A DNA stretch of 64,000 bases from NCBI GenBank assembly GCA_016788905.1, contig JAEURZ010000010.1, positions 1-64,000 of the forward strand, in the 5' to 3' direction. This stretch comes from Elusimicrobiota bacterium (GTDB taxonomy: Bacteria; Elusimicrobiota; Elusimicrobia; FEN-1173). A model generated the notes under the pieces. The model was not told where the DNA came from. It did no database searches and saw only the letters and a program-made list of their open reading frames with translations. Made by a program: the position numbers and the translations under genes. This document shows, piece by piece, positions 18,782-28,900 of this stretch (position 1 is the first letter of the stretch; every line of letters starts with the position of its first letter).

Positions 18782-19639
18782 CTAGAGGAAATTGTTGCGG
18801 GTGAACCCGCGCCCTTTGACCACCCGGTCGAGGGCTTGAAGCCGTTTCAAAAGTTCCGGCACATGGGCCAAACGAACCGCGTTGGGACCATCGGAAAGCG
18901 CTTTTTCGGGGTCAGGATGCACCTCCATAAAAACCGCCGCCACCCCCACCGCCACAGCGGCCCGGGCCAAGGGATAAATAAACTCCCGTTGCCCACCCGA
19001 CGCCGTACCTTTCCCCCCTGGCAACTGAACCGAATGGGTCGCGTCAAACACCACCGGCGATCCGAACCCCCGCAGCACATCGAGACTCCGCATGTCCACC
19101 ACCAAATTGTTGTAACCGAAAGAGGCCCCACGCTCGGTGAGAAGCAAACGATCAGACCCCGCGTCCCGCACTTTCTCAACAATATTTTTTGTGTCCCAAG
19201 GGGAGAGGAACTGTCCCTTTTTCACGTTGATCACCCGACCCGATTGGGCCGCGGCCACCACCAAATCCGTTTGACGGCACAGGAAAGCGGGGATCTGTAA
19301 GATGTCCGCCACCGTCGCTGCGGCCGGAATTTCAGAAACGGAATGAACATCGGTCAGGATGGGCAAGCCCCACTCCCGTTTGACTTTGGCCAAGACCGCC
19401 AACCCTTCCGAAGCCCCCCTCCCGCGAAAAGAAGTGGAAGAAGAGCGGTTGGCCTTATCGTAAGAAGCCTTAAAGATAACAGGCACACGCAACCGGCGAC
19501 CGATCTCGTGAAGTCGGGCGGCAATCCGTAACGTGAGCGCTTCGCTTTCAACCACGCAAGGCCCCGCGATGAGGACAAACGGACGGTCGTTAGAAATTTT
19601 GATGGAGCCCAAGGAAACGGTGGTTTGTTTGTTTTTCAT
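18782..19639 (-). CDS. kdsA: Kdo-8-phosphate synthase
   Basis: A 285-residue 3-deoxy-manno-octulosonate-8-phosphate synthase, which joins PEP and arabinose-5-phosphate. Motifs include AGPCVVESE near the start, [12 protein letters not shown], the LTDVHS segment, [13 protein letters not shown] and [12 protein letters not shown]. The ATG at 19639 is preferred to the GTG nine bases upstream because the extra MSP residues add nothing. It opens the long block of Kdo, Lpt and PTS genes; the csp terminator lies directly upstream. Confidence 0.97.
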   Translation of the reverse strand: MKNKQTTVSLGSIKISNDRPFVLIAGPCVVESEALTLRIAARLHEIGRRLRVPVIFKASYDKANRSSSTSFRGRGASEGLAVLAKVKREWGLPILTDVHSVSEIPAAATVADILQIPAFLCRQTDLVVAAAQSGRVINVKKGQFLSPWDTKNIVEKVRDAGSDRLLLTERGASFGYNNLVVDMRSLDVLRGFGSPVVFDATHSVQLPGGKGTASGGQREFIYPLARAAVAVGVAAVFMEVHPDPEKALSDGPNAVRLAHVPELLKRLQALDRVVKGRGFTRNNFL

Positions 19640-19657
19640 AGGGGACACATTATACCT

Positions 19658-19700
19658 AAAAAAAGAGAAAGGCCCCCACCGGCAAAACCGATGGGAGCCT
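19658..19700 (-). terminator. Rho-independent terminator after csp
   Basis: On the minus strand GGCTCCCATCGG, loop TTTTG, CCGGTGGGGGCC forms a 12-base stem with a few mismatches, followed by a T-rich run (TTTCTCTTTTTTT). It starts about 20 bases after the cold-shock gene and separates it from kdsA. Confidence 0.8.
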
Positions 19701-19720
19701 TTCCTAACGAAGCCTATTGG

Positions 19721-19921
19721 TTACAACGGGCGAACGTTGGCGGCCTGCAAGCCTTTGGGGCCTTTGGTCACCTCGAGCTCCACCGCTTGACCATCATTCA
19801 GGGACTTGTAGCCTTCCCCTTGAATGGCCGAGAAGTGTACAAACACGTCCTCCGCACCACCCTCGGGGGTAATGAAACCAAACCCTTTGGATGCGTTGAA
19901 CCATTTCACTGTGCCTTTCAT
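19721..19921 (-). CDS. Cold-shock-domain protein
   Basis: A 66-residue single cold-shock domain, an RNA-binding OB fold. RNP1 is KGFGFITPE and RNP2 is DVFVHFSAI; the start [13 protein letters not shown] is typical. I chose the ATG at 19921 over one 18 bases upstream, because family members begin at this residue. It is a monocistronic unit with its own promoter (20074-20101), a leader of about 145 bases and a terminator. Long leaders are common for cold-inducible csp genes, where they act as temperature-sensing RNA. Confidence 0.97.
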   Translation of the reverse strand: MKGTVKWFNASKGFGFITPEGGAEDVFVHFSAIQGEGYKSLNDGQAVELEVTKGPKGLQAANVRPL

Positions 19922-20073
19922 TGAAACATCACCGTCCATGTAAGATAGTTTCTGAAGCGCATTCCTGAGCGAATCTCACGCGAAAAAAAGCCGCGAGGAC
20001 GTTTGTCCACACGGCCTGTTACGATGATGTTCCACCGACGTACCGGAAGCCAAACTTCAATCTTACGGCCTTC

Positions 20074-20101
20074 ATTATGCCATGTCTACAGATTTTGTCA
20101 A
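20074..20101 (-). promoter_or_regulatory. Promoter of the cold-shock gene
   Basis: Minus strand TTGACA (20096-20101), 16-base spacer, CATAAT (20074-20079). Transcription would begin near 20067, leaving an untranslated leader of about 145 bases before the ATG at 19921. Confidence 0.75.
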
Positions 20102-20129
20102 GTCTTTTTTGAAGCAACCTAAAGCCCTA

Positions 20130-21581
20130 TCACTCCAACTTCCGAATGGTCCCGATGAGATAACCCAAGTTTCGCAAAGGACTGTCCGGGTTCTTTTTCT
20201 CGATAATTTTCACCGCCGCATCCACCCGTTCCCGCCCATATTGGCTTTCCAAACGAATCAACTGTTCCATCCCCTTCACATCGGAATCTTCAAACACCTC
20301 GGCGGCGGCCTTCCGGGCCCGGTCAAACGCCTCGTCCCCATAGCGCAAGGAGAGGGATTGCATCTTTTTTTTCAACTCCAACGGGTCGTAAAGCGCGTTG
20401 GGGGTGTAAAAAGTCGGCTTCCGAGGGATATCCGCTCCCGTGTAAGGCGCGTATTCAATCTCCAACAGGTTCCGCCGCCGAAGCCCTGTGGCTCCCTGAC
20501 CAAAAAACCAACGCGAGGCCCCGTAACGACGGGTTAAGACCTTGTGCGCCACCGACCACCGGGGACGACGCGTGGACACCGCGGACTCATATTGAGAAAC
20601 GAGATAAAAACTTTTTTCTCGAAAAAGGAGTTCCCGATCCCAGCCCAAAGACCAATAGGGCAGAGGGATAAAGGCCGAACGTGGGCCAGACCAAGGGGTG
20701 AGACTCACCGCCACGTGATGGGGGCCCGGTGTGAAGGAGAGAAGCCCATAGGAATTCTGAAGTTTCGTCATTATTTTCCTATTTTCACGACGATAAGACG
20801 AAGGTTTTCGCGTGGAGGTTCCCAACGCTTGCGCCAGTTTCAAATCATCCAATAAGAAGGAAACCCCAAAGGGAAGGTCCCGGGTGGCCTGCTCTTTGAG
20901 AAGAAACAGGTACAGATCAAACGCCCGCGCGTCCTGCCGCCTCACCATACGCCCAAACAGGTCCGGCTTTTCGAGAAACGCCCCCGGCACCTCCACGCCT
21001 TCCCTTTCGTTCTGGGGCAAGGGGTCCTGCTGGGGGATAGCCCGAACGCTGGCCAAGACATCCCGCGCCACGTCGGTGGACCGAACGATGACGTTCGCCT
21101 CAACATTCCGGTTAAAAGCCGAATCCGTCCAATTGGAGGATCCCAAAAGAACGGTTATTCCGTCGATCACCACCACTTTCGAATGGGTATAAGTGGACGG
21201 GCTGTCGAAATAAACGGGAATCCCCTGCGCCCGCAGGAATTGATAAGCCGGCGTGTTCTTCCCTTCGGACAAATCCCCCGTTCCCAAGAAATCGATGTTT
21301 TGATCCAGAAGAACTTCCACATGAACCCCACGATCATGGGCTCTCTTGAGGGCATGAGCCAATGCAAACACCGGCGACTCCGATTGATGGGGCCGAAAGG
21401 TAAAGGAGTAAAGACAAACCGTAATCGAGGAAGTCGCCTGCCCTAGTTCCGATTCAACCGTCTGAAAATATTCCCGAGCCGGCACAAACCGAACCTCGCC
21501 CCCCCAACCCACTCCAGAGCAAACCGAAATCCAGAAACAAACCCACCCAAAGAAAAGCCGTCCCCTCCGTCTCTTCAACAA
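20130..21581 (-). CDS. Secreted phospholipase D-like protein with one HKD motif
   Basis: A 483-residue protein with a signal peptide (about 1-28). Residues 30-180 form a PLD-type domain resembling Nuc/Vpf endonuclease-like proteins, with a single HKD motif, His133-x-Lys135-x4-Asp140 (THSKVVVID) followed by GSSNWTDSAFNRN. One-motif enzymes usually work as dimers. The remaining 300 residues are an unrecognised domain rich in Arg and Tyr. Most likely a periplasmic phosphodiesterase or nuclease; the substrate is unknown. It is read away from the cold-shock promoter region and stands alone. Confidence 0.82.
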   Translation of the reverse strand: MLKRRRGRLFFGWVCFWISVCSGVGWGGEVRFVPAREYFQTVESELGQATSSITVCLYSFTFRPHQSESPVFALAHALKRAHDRGVHVEVLLDQNIDFLGTGDLSEGKNTPAYQFLRAQGIPVYFDSPSTYTHSKVVVIDGITVLLGSSNWTDSAFNRNVEANVIVRSTDVARDVLASVRAIPQQDPLPQNEREGVEVPGAFLEKPDLFGRMVRRQDARAFDLYLFLLKEQATRDLPFGVSFLLDDLKLAQALGTSTRKPSSYRRENRKIMTKLQNSYGLLSFTPGPHHVAVSLTPWSGPRSAFIPLPYWSLGWDRELLFREKSFYLVSQYESAVSTRRPRWSVAHKVLTRRYGASRWFFGQGATGLRRRNLLEIEYAPYTGADIPRKPTFYTPNALYDPLELKKKMQSLSLRYGDEAFDRARKAAAEVFEDSDVKGMEQLIRLESQYGRERVDAAVKIIEKKNPDSPLRNLGYLIGTIRKLE

Positions 21582-21815
21582 GAGATCCCTCCGATTTACA
21601 GTGTTTTATACTCCAGCATTTAGGGGAGGTTGTGTCAAAATCGTGGGTGTAAATCCCGCGTTCCGCTTCGCCTTCTTCACCATTTCTTCCACCATCCCTG
21701 CCTCCTCGCGGAGGCCTTTGGGAGGGGATCTCTAGATGAGTATCGGGTTAACTGGTCCAAAAATTCATCCGACGAGAAACATGGGAATGATAAAACTGAA
21801 CCCGGACTTATATAC

Positions 21816-22247
21816 CTAGGACTCCACGATCTCCAACCGATCAATTCCATGGGTTTCCGTTTCGGCCTGGTATCTTTCTTCCAAGGGACGAAGGGCCCGT
21901 AACTGTTGATCCGGGGACATCTTTTCTAAAGCGTCTTGACCTTTGTCCTCCTCCACATCCCGAATCGCCATTCGGGTGACCAATTCTTCCCAAAAGGTCT
22001 CATCATTGTATTCGTCCAATACCCCGTGAAACTTCTCCTCCAAGTTTTGCGAGGGGACATAGACGTTCTCTTTTCCGTTGAAGGTCACCCAGTCTCCACA
22101 CCCCGCCGCCTTGGCCTCTTTATATATTTTCTGTTCAAGGGAATACGGATTCACCGTTGAATCGGGTTCCGCGTGTGCGTTTTTCACCCAATCGGCCAAA
22201 CAAACCATTTCAAGCAACTTCCTGAATTCAGCTTCTGAAAATTCCAT
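21816..22247 (-). CDS. Acidic conserved-looking hypothetical protein
   Basis: A 143-residue acidic soluble protein with no signal peptide and no membrane segment. I favour the ATG at 22247 (MEFSEAEFRKLLEMV), placed about nine bases after GGAGGGAAGG; GTG and ATG codons just upstream are alternatives. The protein looks mainly helical, with charged segments (YNDETFWEELVTRMAIRD, EEDKGQDALEKM). Codon use and a clear ribosome site argue that it is real. I do not recognise a family. It lies 50 bases before pcrA in the same direction. Confidence 0.65.
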   Translation of the reverse strand: MEFSEAEFRKLLEMVCLADWVKNAHAEPDSTVNPYSLEQKIYKEAKAAGCGDWVTFNGKENVYVPSQNLEEKFHGVLDEYNDETFWEELVTRMAIRDVEEDKGQDALEKMSPDQQLRALRPLEERYQAETETHGIDRLEIVES

Positions 22248-22300
22248 TTGAACCATCCTTCCCTCCACTGAGTCACGTTTTTAGGAAATTTTTAAAAAAG

Positions 22301-24538
22301 TTAAGCGGGCTCGAAGTTGGCGTAGCGGGCTAAAATTTGTTTTCGCGCTCCGGAATCGAAGAGGACCGTGACTTTAACGTTTTCCCCGGTCCCGGATTTG
22401 TCCAAGATCTTTCCTTCCCCAAAGAGGGGATGGCGAACCCGTTGTCCCGAACGAAGGGGATTGGGGCCCTTGGCGAGTGTGGGAACTGTGGCGTCCTCAT
22501 CGGGATCATAGGACCCCAGCGGAGCGGGGGCGGTGGCCCCCCGCGATGGGGAAAAGCCCCGTGACTCTTGCCCCCAAGAAGAAGACGTGGAAGCCCGGGG
22601 CATGGGAGCCTCGATCAACCCCGCTTCGGTAACAAATCGGGACGGGACGTTCCAGTGGGACCTCCCATAAATACGACGGGAAGAAGCCGAGGTCAGCGTC
22701 AAAAGTTCCCGGGCGCGCGTGATGGCCACGTAAGCCAGCCGCCGTTCCTCTTCCAACTCTTTTTCATCAAAGGAAGATTCACCGATGGGGAACAACCCCT
22801 CTTCCAAACCCGTCACATAGACAATGGGAAACTCAAGGCCCTTGGCCAAATGAACCGTCATAAGAGTGACCGAGCCGCCATCTTCCTTAAGAGCATCCAG
22901 CCCCGAAGCTAATGAAACCTTCTCGAGGAAAGACGCCACAGTTTTGTCTTCCATGGCTTCCTCAAATTCTTTAGCCGCGTTCACCAGTTCCTGCAGGTTG
23001 TCCAGTCGGTGCGCGGCTTCCGGGTCCGACCCAGCCTGTTCTTCCCAATAAGCCCAGTAACCCGCCGACTCTAAGACGGTTTGAACCATAAAAGCCGCCG
23101 TGCCCGTGGGCAGGGCGGCTTGCAAGGACTTCATGATATCCAAAAACTTGTTTAAATTTCCCCGGGCACCGGAGGGAGCCTCGGGATTCTGGGCCATGAC
23201 GGTGACCGCGTCATAAAAACTGACACCACGGACGGCGGCATCTGCTTCCAGCGCCTGAAGGGTCGTTTTCCCTATCCCCCGCGTCGGGACGTTAATGATG
23301 CGTTTGACCGCTACAGAATCGGCCGGGTTCACCGCCACGCGCAAATAGGCCAAAACATCTTTTACTTCCATCCGCTCGTAAAACCGCAAGCTTCCCACCA
23401 GCGTGTAGGGAATATTTTCCCGACGGAACGCATCTTCCAAAACCCGAGACTGGGCGTTCGTGCGATAAAACACAGCGATGTCCGACCGCCGCCGGCCCTC
23501 GGCCAAATACCGGGCCGACTCTCGCGCAATAAACCCCGCCTCTTGAAGTTCGTCCGCAAATTCCTGAAACCGAACGGGCTCTCCCTCCCCTTTGTCTGTC
23601 CACAATTGTTTGTCTTTCCGGAACTTATTCTTGGAGATCACGTTGTGGGCAACGGTCAGAATGGGTTGCGTGGAGCGATAATTCTGCTCCAACTTTACCA
23701 CTTTGGCTCCAGAATAATCCCGCTCGTATTCCAAGATATTGCGCACATCCGCCCCACGGAAAGAGTAGATGGATTGGTCATCGTCCCCCACCACACAGAG
23801 ATTCTTGGGAGGAGCCACCAAATGTTTCGCCAACAAATATTGGGCGTGATTGGTGTCTTGGTACTCATCCACCATCACATGGCGGAACCGGGCCTGGTAT
23901 TTCTGCCGAAGAGGGATATTGTCCCGCAACGCCACCGAAACGCGCAGGATCAGGTCACCAAAATCCAAAGCGTTCGCCCGGATCAGTTTTTTCTGGTAGT
24001 GCCCGTAAAGAGTGGCAGCCACTTGGCGAAAAGGATCGTTTTGAGCCATGGCATGGATCGCGTAGGATTCCGCGTCCAGGAGGTCATCTTTGGCACGGGA
24101 AATAACACCCAAGACCTGGTTTGGTTTGTATTTTTTCTCGTCCAATTTCAATTCGCGGAGAACTTCTTTCAACACCTGGGCCTGATCGTTGGAATCGTAG
24201 ATCACATAGTGCGGGTCCAACCCCACCGCGGCCGCTTCCACCCGGAGAAACTGGGCACAAAAAGCGTGGAACGTGGATATCCAAACCCCCCGCCCCGCCC
24301 CGCCCGTAAGCTCGTCCACCCGGTGCCGCATTTCGGCCGCCGCCTTATTGGTAAAGGTGACGGCAAGAATGTTCCAAGCCGGAACGCCCTCCGACAACAA
24401 ATGAGCGATCCGGAAGGTAATGACCCGTGTTTTTCCCGACCCAGCACCGGCCAAAATCAGCAGGGGCCCTTCCCCATGGGTCACGGCTTCCCGTTGAGGA
24501 GGATTCAATGTATCAAGGAGTTGCGGATCGAGGGCCAT
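22301..24538 (-). CDS. pcrA: UvrD/PcrA-type DNA helicase
   Basis: A 745-residue superfamily 1A helicase that unwinds DNA 3' to 5' in repair and replication restart. Motif I is LAGAGSGKTRVI, motif II DEYQDTN, motif III GDDDQSIYSFRGAD, motif IV region QNYRST, and motif VI VAITRARELL. The C-terminal Tudor-like domain (GQRVRHPLFGEGKILD) is typical of PcrA. The ATG at 24538 (MALDPQLLDTLNPPQ) matches the family start; the longer frame overlaps a TATAAT-like sequence. Confidence 0.95.
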   Translation of the reverse strand: MALDPQLLDTLNPPQREAVTHGEGPLLILAGAGSGKTRVITFRIAHLLSEGVPAWNILAVTFTNKAAAEMRHRVDELTGGAGRGVWISTFHAFCAQFLRVEAAAVGLDPHYVIYDSNDQAQVLKEVLRELKLDEKKYKPNQVLGVISRAKDDLLDAESYAIHAMAQNDPFRQVAATLYGHYQKKLIRANALDFGDLILRVSVALRDNIPLRQKYQARFRHVMVDEYQDTNHAQYLLAKHLVAPPKNLCVVGDDDQSIYSFRGADVRNILEYERDYSGAKVVKLEQNYRSTQPILTVAHNVISKNKFRKDKQLWTDKGEGEPVRFQEFADELQEAGFIARESARYLAEGRRRSDIAVFYRTNAQSRVLEDAFRRENIPYTLVGSLRFYERMEVKDVLAYLRVAVNPADSVAVKRIINVPTRGIGKTTLQALEADAAVRGVSFYDAVTVMAQNPEAPSGARGNLNKFLDIMKSLQAALPTGTAAFMVQTVLESAGYWAYWEEQAGSDPEAAHRLDNLQELVNAAKEFEEAMEDKTVASFLEKVSLASGLDALKEDGGSVTLMTVHLAKGLEFPIVYVTGLEEGLFPIGESSFDEKELEEERRLAYVAITRARELLTLTSASSRRIYGRSHWNVPSRFVTEAGLIEAPMPRASTSSSWGQESRGFSPSRGATAPAPLGSYDPDEDATVPTLAKGPNPLRSGQRVRHPLFGEGKILDKSGTGENVKVTVLFDSGARKQILARYANFEPA

Positions 24539-24640
24539 GGCTGGAAGGCGCATTATACCAGATGAAACCCCAGAACGTGGGGATGGGAGTTTATTTAATA
24601 CCTGCAAGGAATCCCCGCTTTAGATAGAATGTGTCCGATC

Positions 24641-25924
24641 ATGAATCGAACGATCCGTTTTGTTCCACTTCTTATCGCGTTCTCTATCTCTGCGAGAGCG
24701 GGCGATCTGCCGTCCCCACGAACAGGGCAGGCGTTTGACCTGAAGTACTGTTACCAGCTTGCCGCTGAAAAAAGTGAGCCGCTCAAACGCCAGAAAGAAT
24801 CCATCCGTCAGTCCGCGCTCCAGGCCCAGGCGGCCCTGGGGGGTATTTTTCCCCGCTTTTCCTGGGATTGGAGAGACATCCGACAGGAGAGCAGCGGAAT
24901 GAATTCCGGGTTATTGGGCGAGGGGCAGGAAAAAAATCAAGTGGAATCCAAATTCATGCTGGAGCAACCCCTTTTTACGGGCCTGAGAGAATTTTCCGCC
25001 TATTCCGGATTTAAGAAACAGCAAGCCCGGGACCAGTGGCGGTTGCGTCAATCGGAACTTCAACTCTATAACGAGGTCGCCCAGGCCTATTTCGATATTT
25101 TGTCTCTGGAAACCGCCCAGGCCAACGGCACCACTTCTGTAAAATTAGCCCAGGAACGAGTGGACGAACTGAAATCCTTTTTCCGGCTCGGCAAGTCCCG
25201 GGAAGGAGAAGTCTTGAGCGCGGAATCGCAACTGGCCGCCTTGAAAGCCGTCCAGGTTCACTTGAAGGGACAAATCCTCGTGGCCCGTGAAACCCTCACG
25301 TTCTTGCTCGGCCAGAACCTGGGCCCTCTCCCAATTTCCCCTCCCGAGAGGGGAGATCCCCCATCCCCTTTGAACACCTATTTAAACCTGGCCGCCCAAC
25401 GGCCAGACCTGGAAGCCCAACGGGAGGAAATTTTAGGCCAAGCGCTTCGGGTTCGCTACGAAAAGGGTTCCTACTGGCCCAGCGCCAAGGTCGCGGGAAA
25501 TTATTACACCCAACGGCCCTCGGTTTACGATTCCATCCATTGGGACGTGATGCTGAACTTGAACGTCCCCCTCTTCCAGGGGGGAACCGTCAAAGCCCGC
25601 GTGAACGAAGCCCGCTCCATCCTGACACAAGCCCAATTGACATTGGAACAAGCGGAACGGAGCGTTCAAAGCGACGTTAAAAAGGCCTACGCCGCTTGGA
25701 CGTCCTCTCTTGACGAAGCCCCGCCCCTGGCGGAAGCCTACCGGACCGCCCAAAAAAGTTACGAAGCCCAACGGCGAGAATACCGGCTCGGGTTGGTGAC
25801 CAATCTCGACGTTTTGAACGCCATGAACTTAATGCAAGCCGCCAAACGCGCCCTGGATGACGCGAGCGTGGAATCCCAACGTCGGCAGGTGGCCTTAGGG
25901 GTCGCCACGGGGACCTTACCATGA
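24641..25924 (+). CDS. TolC-family outer-membrane efflux protein
   Basis: A 427-residue outer-membrane factor with a signal peptide (about residues 1-20, ending ISARAG). It has two OEP repeats of long amphipathic helices (for example QLYNEVAQAYFDILSLETAQANG and SVQSDVKKAYAAWTSSLDEAPP). It would form a trimeric channel for the RND pump whose gene overlaps its stop by four bases (ATGA). I prefer the ATG at 24641; an ATG 12 bases upstream is in frame. Confidence 0.92.
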   Translation: MNRTIRFVPLLIAFSISARAGDLPSPRTGQAFDLKYCYQLAAEKSEPLKRQKESIRQSALQAQAALGGIFPRFSWDWRDIRQESSGMNSGLLGEGQEKNQVESKFMLEQPLFTGLREFSAYSGFKKQQARDQWRLRQSELQLYNEVAQAYFDILSLETAQANGTTSVKLAQERVDELKSFFRLGKSREGEVLSAESQLAALKAVQVHLKGQILVARETLTFLLGQNLGPLPISPPERGDPPSPLNTYLNLAAQRPDLEAQREEILGQALRVRYEKGSYWPSAKVAGNYYTQRPSVYDSIHWDVMLNLNVPLFQGGTVKARVNEARSILTQAQLTLEQAERSVQSDVKKAYAAWTSSLDEAPPLAEAYRTAQKSYEAQRREYRLGLVTNLDVLNAMNLMQAAKRALDDASVESQRRQVALGVATGTLP

Positions 25925-28900
25925 AACTTTCCGACATCGCCATAAAAAATCCTGTGTTTGCCTGGATGCTCATGGCAGGGATGATCATCTTTGGCATCAT
26001 CAGCTTTTTCTCCATTGGAAAAAGTCAGTTGCCCGATGTGGATTTCCCCATCATCAGCGTGATGACCCGCTGGGAAGGGGCCTCACCCGAAGTGATGGAA
26101 ACAGACGTGGTGGACGTGATTGAAGATGCCGTTACCTCCGTCAAGGGCGTGAAGAAAATAAATTCCACGTCCCGGCTTGGCCAAGCGTCCATCATTATCG
26201 AATTTGATTTAAAAACGGATGTGGATGTGGCCCTCCAAGAAGTTCAAAGCACCATCTCCCAGGCCCAATTCAACCTGCCGAAAGATTTGGATCCCCCAAT
26301 CATTGCCAAGTTCAATCCAGAGGATCAGCCGTTCATGTGGTTGTCGGTTTCGGGAGACCGGCCCCTGCGCTACTTGATGGAGTTGGTGCGGGACAACCTG
26401 AAACAAGAGTTCACCACCATTCCCGGTGTCGGAAACGTCTTCCTGGGTGGCTATGTGGAACCGTCCCTGCGGGTGTGGTTGGATCCTCAAAAAATGAGAG
26501 ACACGGAAATCACCGTCCAGGACGTGGTGGCCGCCGTTCAAAGTGAACACAGCGAAAGACCCGCGGGGTATTTAACCTCCCCCACGGTAGAATGGAACCT
26601 CCGGGTGATGGGGGAGATCTCGGACCCGGCGGAATTCAAAAACCTCATTATTCCCACCCGAAATGGAGCACCGGTTTATCGACCGTTCCGATTGAAAGAC
26701 GTGGCCACGGTGGAAGACGGCTTGGCCGACGCCCGAGCCATCTCCCGCGTCAATCAGAAACCCGCCGTGGGGTTGGGGATCTTGAAACAGCGGAACGCGA
26801 ACATGGTGGAAGTGGGCGAACGCGTCATCAAAAAAGTGGAAGCCCTTCAAAAAACCCTTCCGGAAGGCATCTTCTTGGCGGTCAACTTTGACGGCACAGC
26901 GTTTGTGAAACAGTCCACCCACGAGCTGAACTTTAACCTCATTCTTGCGGCGGCCCTCACCTCCCTCATCTGTTGGCTCTTCTTGGGTTCATGGAGTTCC
27001 GCCATGAACATCATCCTGGCGATCCCCACATCCATTCTGGGGACCTTCATTATTCTCCAAATGCTGGGGTTCACCCAAAACACGTTTACCCTTTTAGGCC
27101 TGACCCTGGTCGTCGGTGTCGTTGTGGACGACGCGATCATGGTCTTGGAAAACATCGTTCGGCACCGGGAAATGGGCGAACCACGGGTGCAAGCGTCCAT
27201 CTTGGGCGCGCGGGAAATCTATTTCGCCGCTATGGCCACCTCAGTGGCCATCCTGGCCATCTTCGTCCCCGTGGTGTTTATCAAAGGGGTGATTGGCAAG
27301 TATTTCTTCCAGTTCGGGATGACCATTTCGGTGGCCGTCATGCTTTCCCTTTTAGAAGCCCTCACCTTAGCTCCCATGCGCTGTTCCCAATTTCTGGAAG
27401 TGGGCCAAGGGGGCATCGTTTCCCGAGGGATGGATCGGCTCATGGGTGTTCTCTCCCAGGGGTATACCACCGCGTTGCAACTCTGCCTGCGAAATCGATG
27501 GAAAGTGGTGGTCCTTTCGATCGTCCTTTTTTCCGCTTCTCTCTACCTTTTCAAACCCATTAAGAAAGAGCTGATGCCTCCCCAAGACCAAAGCATGCTT
27601 TTCGTACGCCTGCAAACCCCGGTGGGGTCCTCCTTGGCTTTTACCGATGAAACATTAAAAAAAGCGGAAGACTTCACCCTTTCGCGCGGCGAAGTGGAAC
27701 GGTACTACGCCGCCGTGGGCGGTTTTGAAGGCGGTGAAATCAACTCCGCCTTCATGTTTATTACCCTCAAGCAACCGAACGATCGCCCTGTTCCCTCGGG
27801 CCGGAAAAAATCGTTCACCCAACAGGAACTCATGGACATTTTCCGGGACGAATTAAACAAGCTCCCTGGCGTTGAAAAAGCTCTTTTGCAAGACCTCTCC
27901 GTGGCCGGAGGCGGCGCGGAACCCGGGTTTCCCGTGGACCTCTCGCTGCGAGGCCGAGACTGGGACGAACTGGCGGAGGTCAGCGAAAAAGTCAAAACCC
28001 GGATGATCGAAACAGGTCTCATGGTGGATGTCGATTCCAACTACGAACTCGGCATGCCGGAAGTCCAAATATTTCCAAACCGCAAGGCCGCGGCGGAACG
28101 CGGCGTCAGTATCTCGGCCATTGGAGAGGTTGTCAATGCCACCCTGGGCGGTCAACGGGTGGGCAAATTTTCCCGGGGAGGACGACGCTACGACATCCGG
28201 GTTCGGTTCCCCGAACGCTATCGGGACAACCCCTCCGACATCCAAAAAATCAGCGTGCGGAACAACCGCGGCCAGGTGGTTCCTTTAACCGACGTGACCA
28301 CGGTCCAAGAACGAAAAACACTGCTTACCATCACCCGGGAAAATCGCTCTCGAGCCATTCGCCTTTTTGCCAACGTCGCCACGGGAAAATCCCAGGCCGA
28401 CGCCATGGCCGCCATGCGGAAAATCGAAAAAGAGGTCGTTCCAGAAGGCGTGAAGATGGTTTTCACCGGCGCCTCAGAAACGTTTCAAGAAGCCTTCCTG
28501 GGCCTCGTGGTCGCCCTGGTTTTGGGCGTGCTCATCGCCTACATGGTCATGGGGTCCCAATTCAACAGTTTCATTCACCCCGCGTTGGTCTTGATCGCGC
28601 TCCCCTTTAGTGTTACAGGCGCCGTCTTGGCCCTCTGGCTCGGGGGCCAGTCGCTCAACATGTTCAGTATGATTGGGATTGTGCTCTTAATGGGTATCGT
28701 GAAGAAAAACGCGATCATGCTGGTGGATTTCACCAATGAACGGCGAACCAAAAAAGGTCTCAATGTACAAGACGCCCTCATGGAAGCCTGTCCCATTCGA
28801 CTTCGCCCCATTCTCATGACAACAGTGGCCACCGTGGCCGCCGCCATTCCCCCCGCCCTGGCCCTGGGCCCGGGCGCCGAAACCCGGGTCCCCATGGCCC

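Noticed and set aside
19649-19654. Promoter of kdsA (TATAAT)
   Set aside because: The -10-like hexamer is good but the -35 region falls in the csp terminator stem and does not match. Kept only as part of the leaderless observation.
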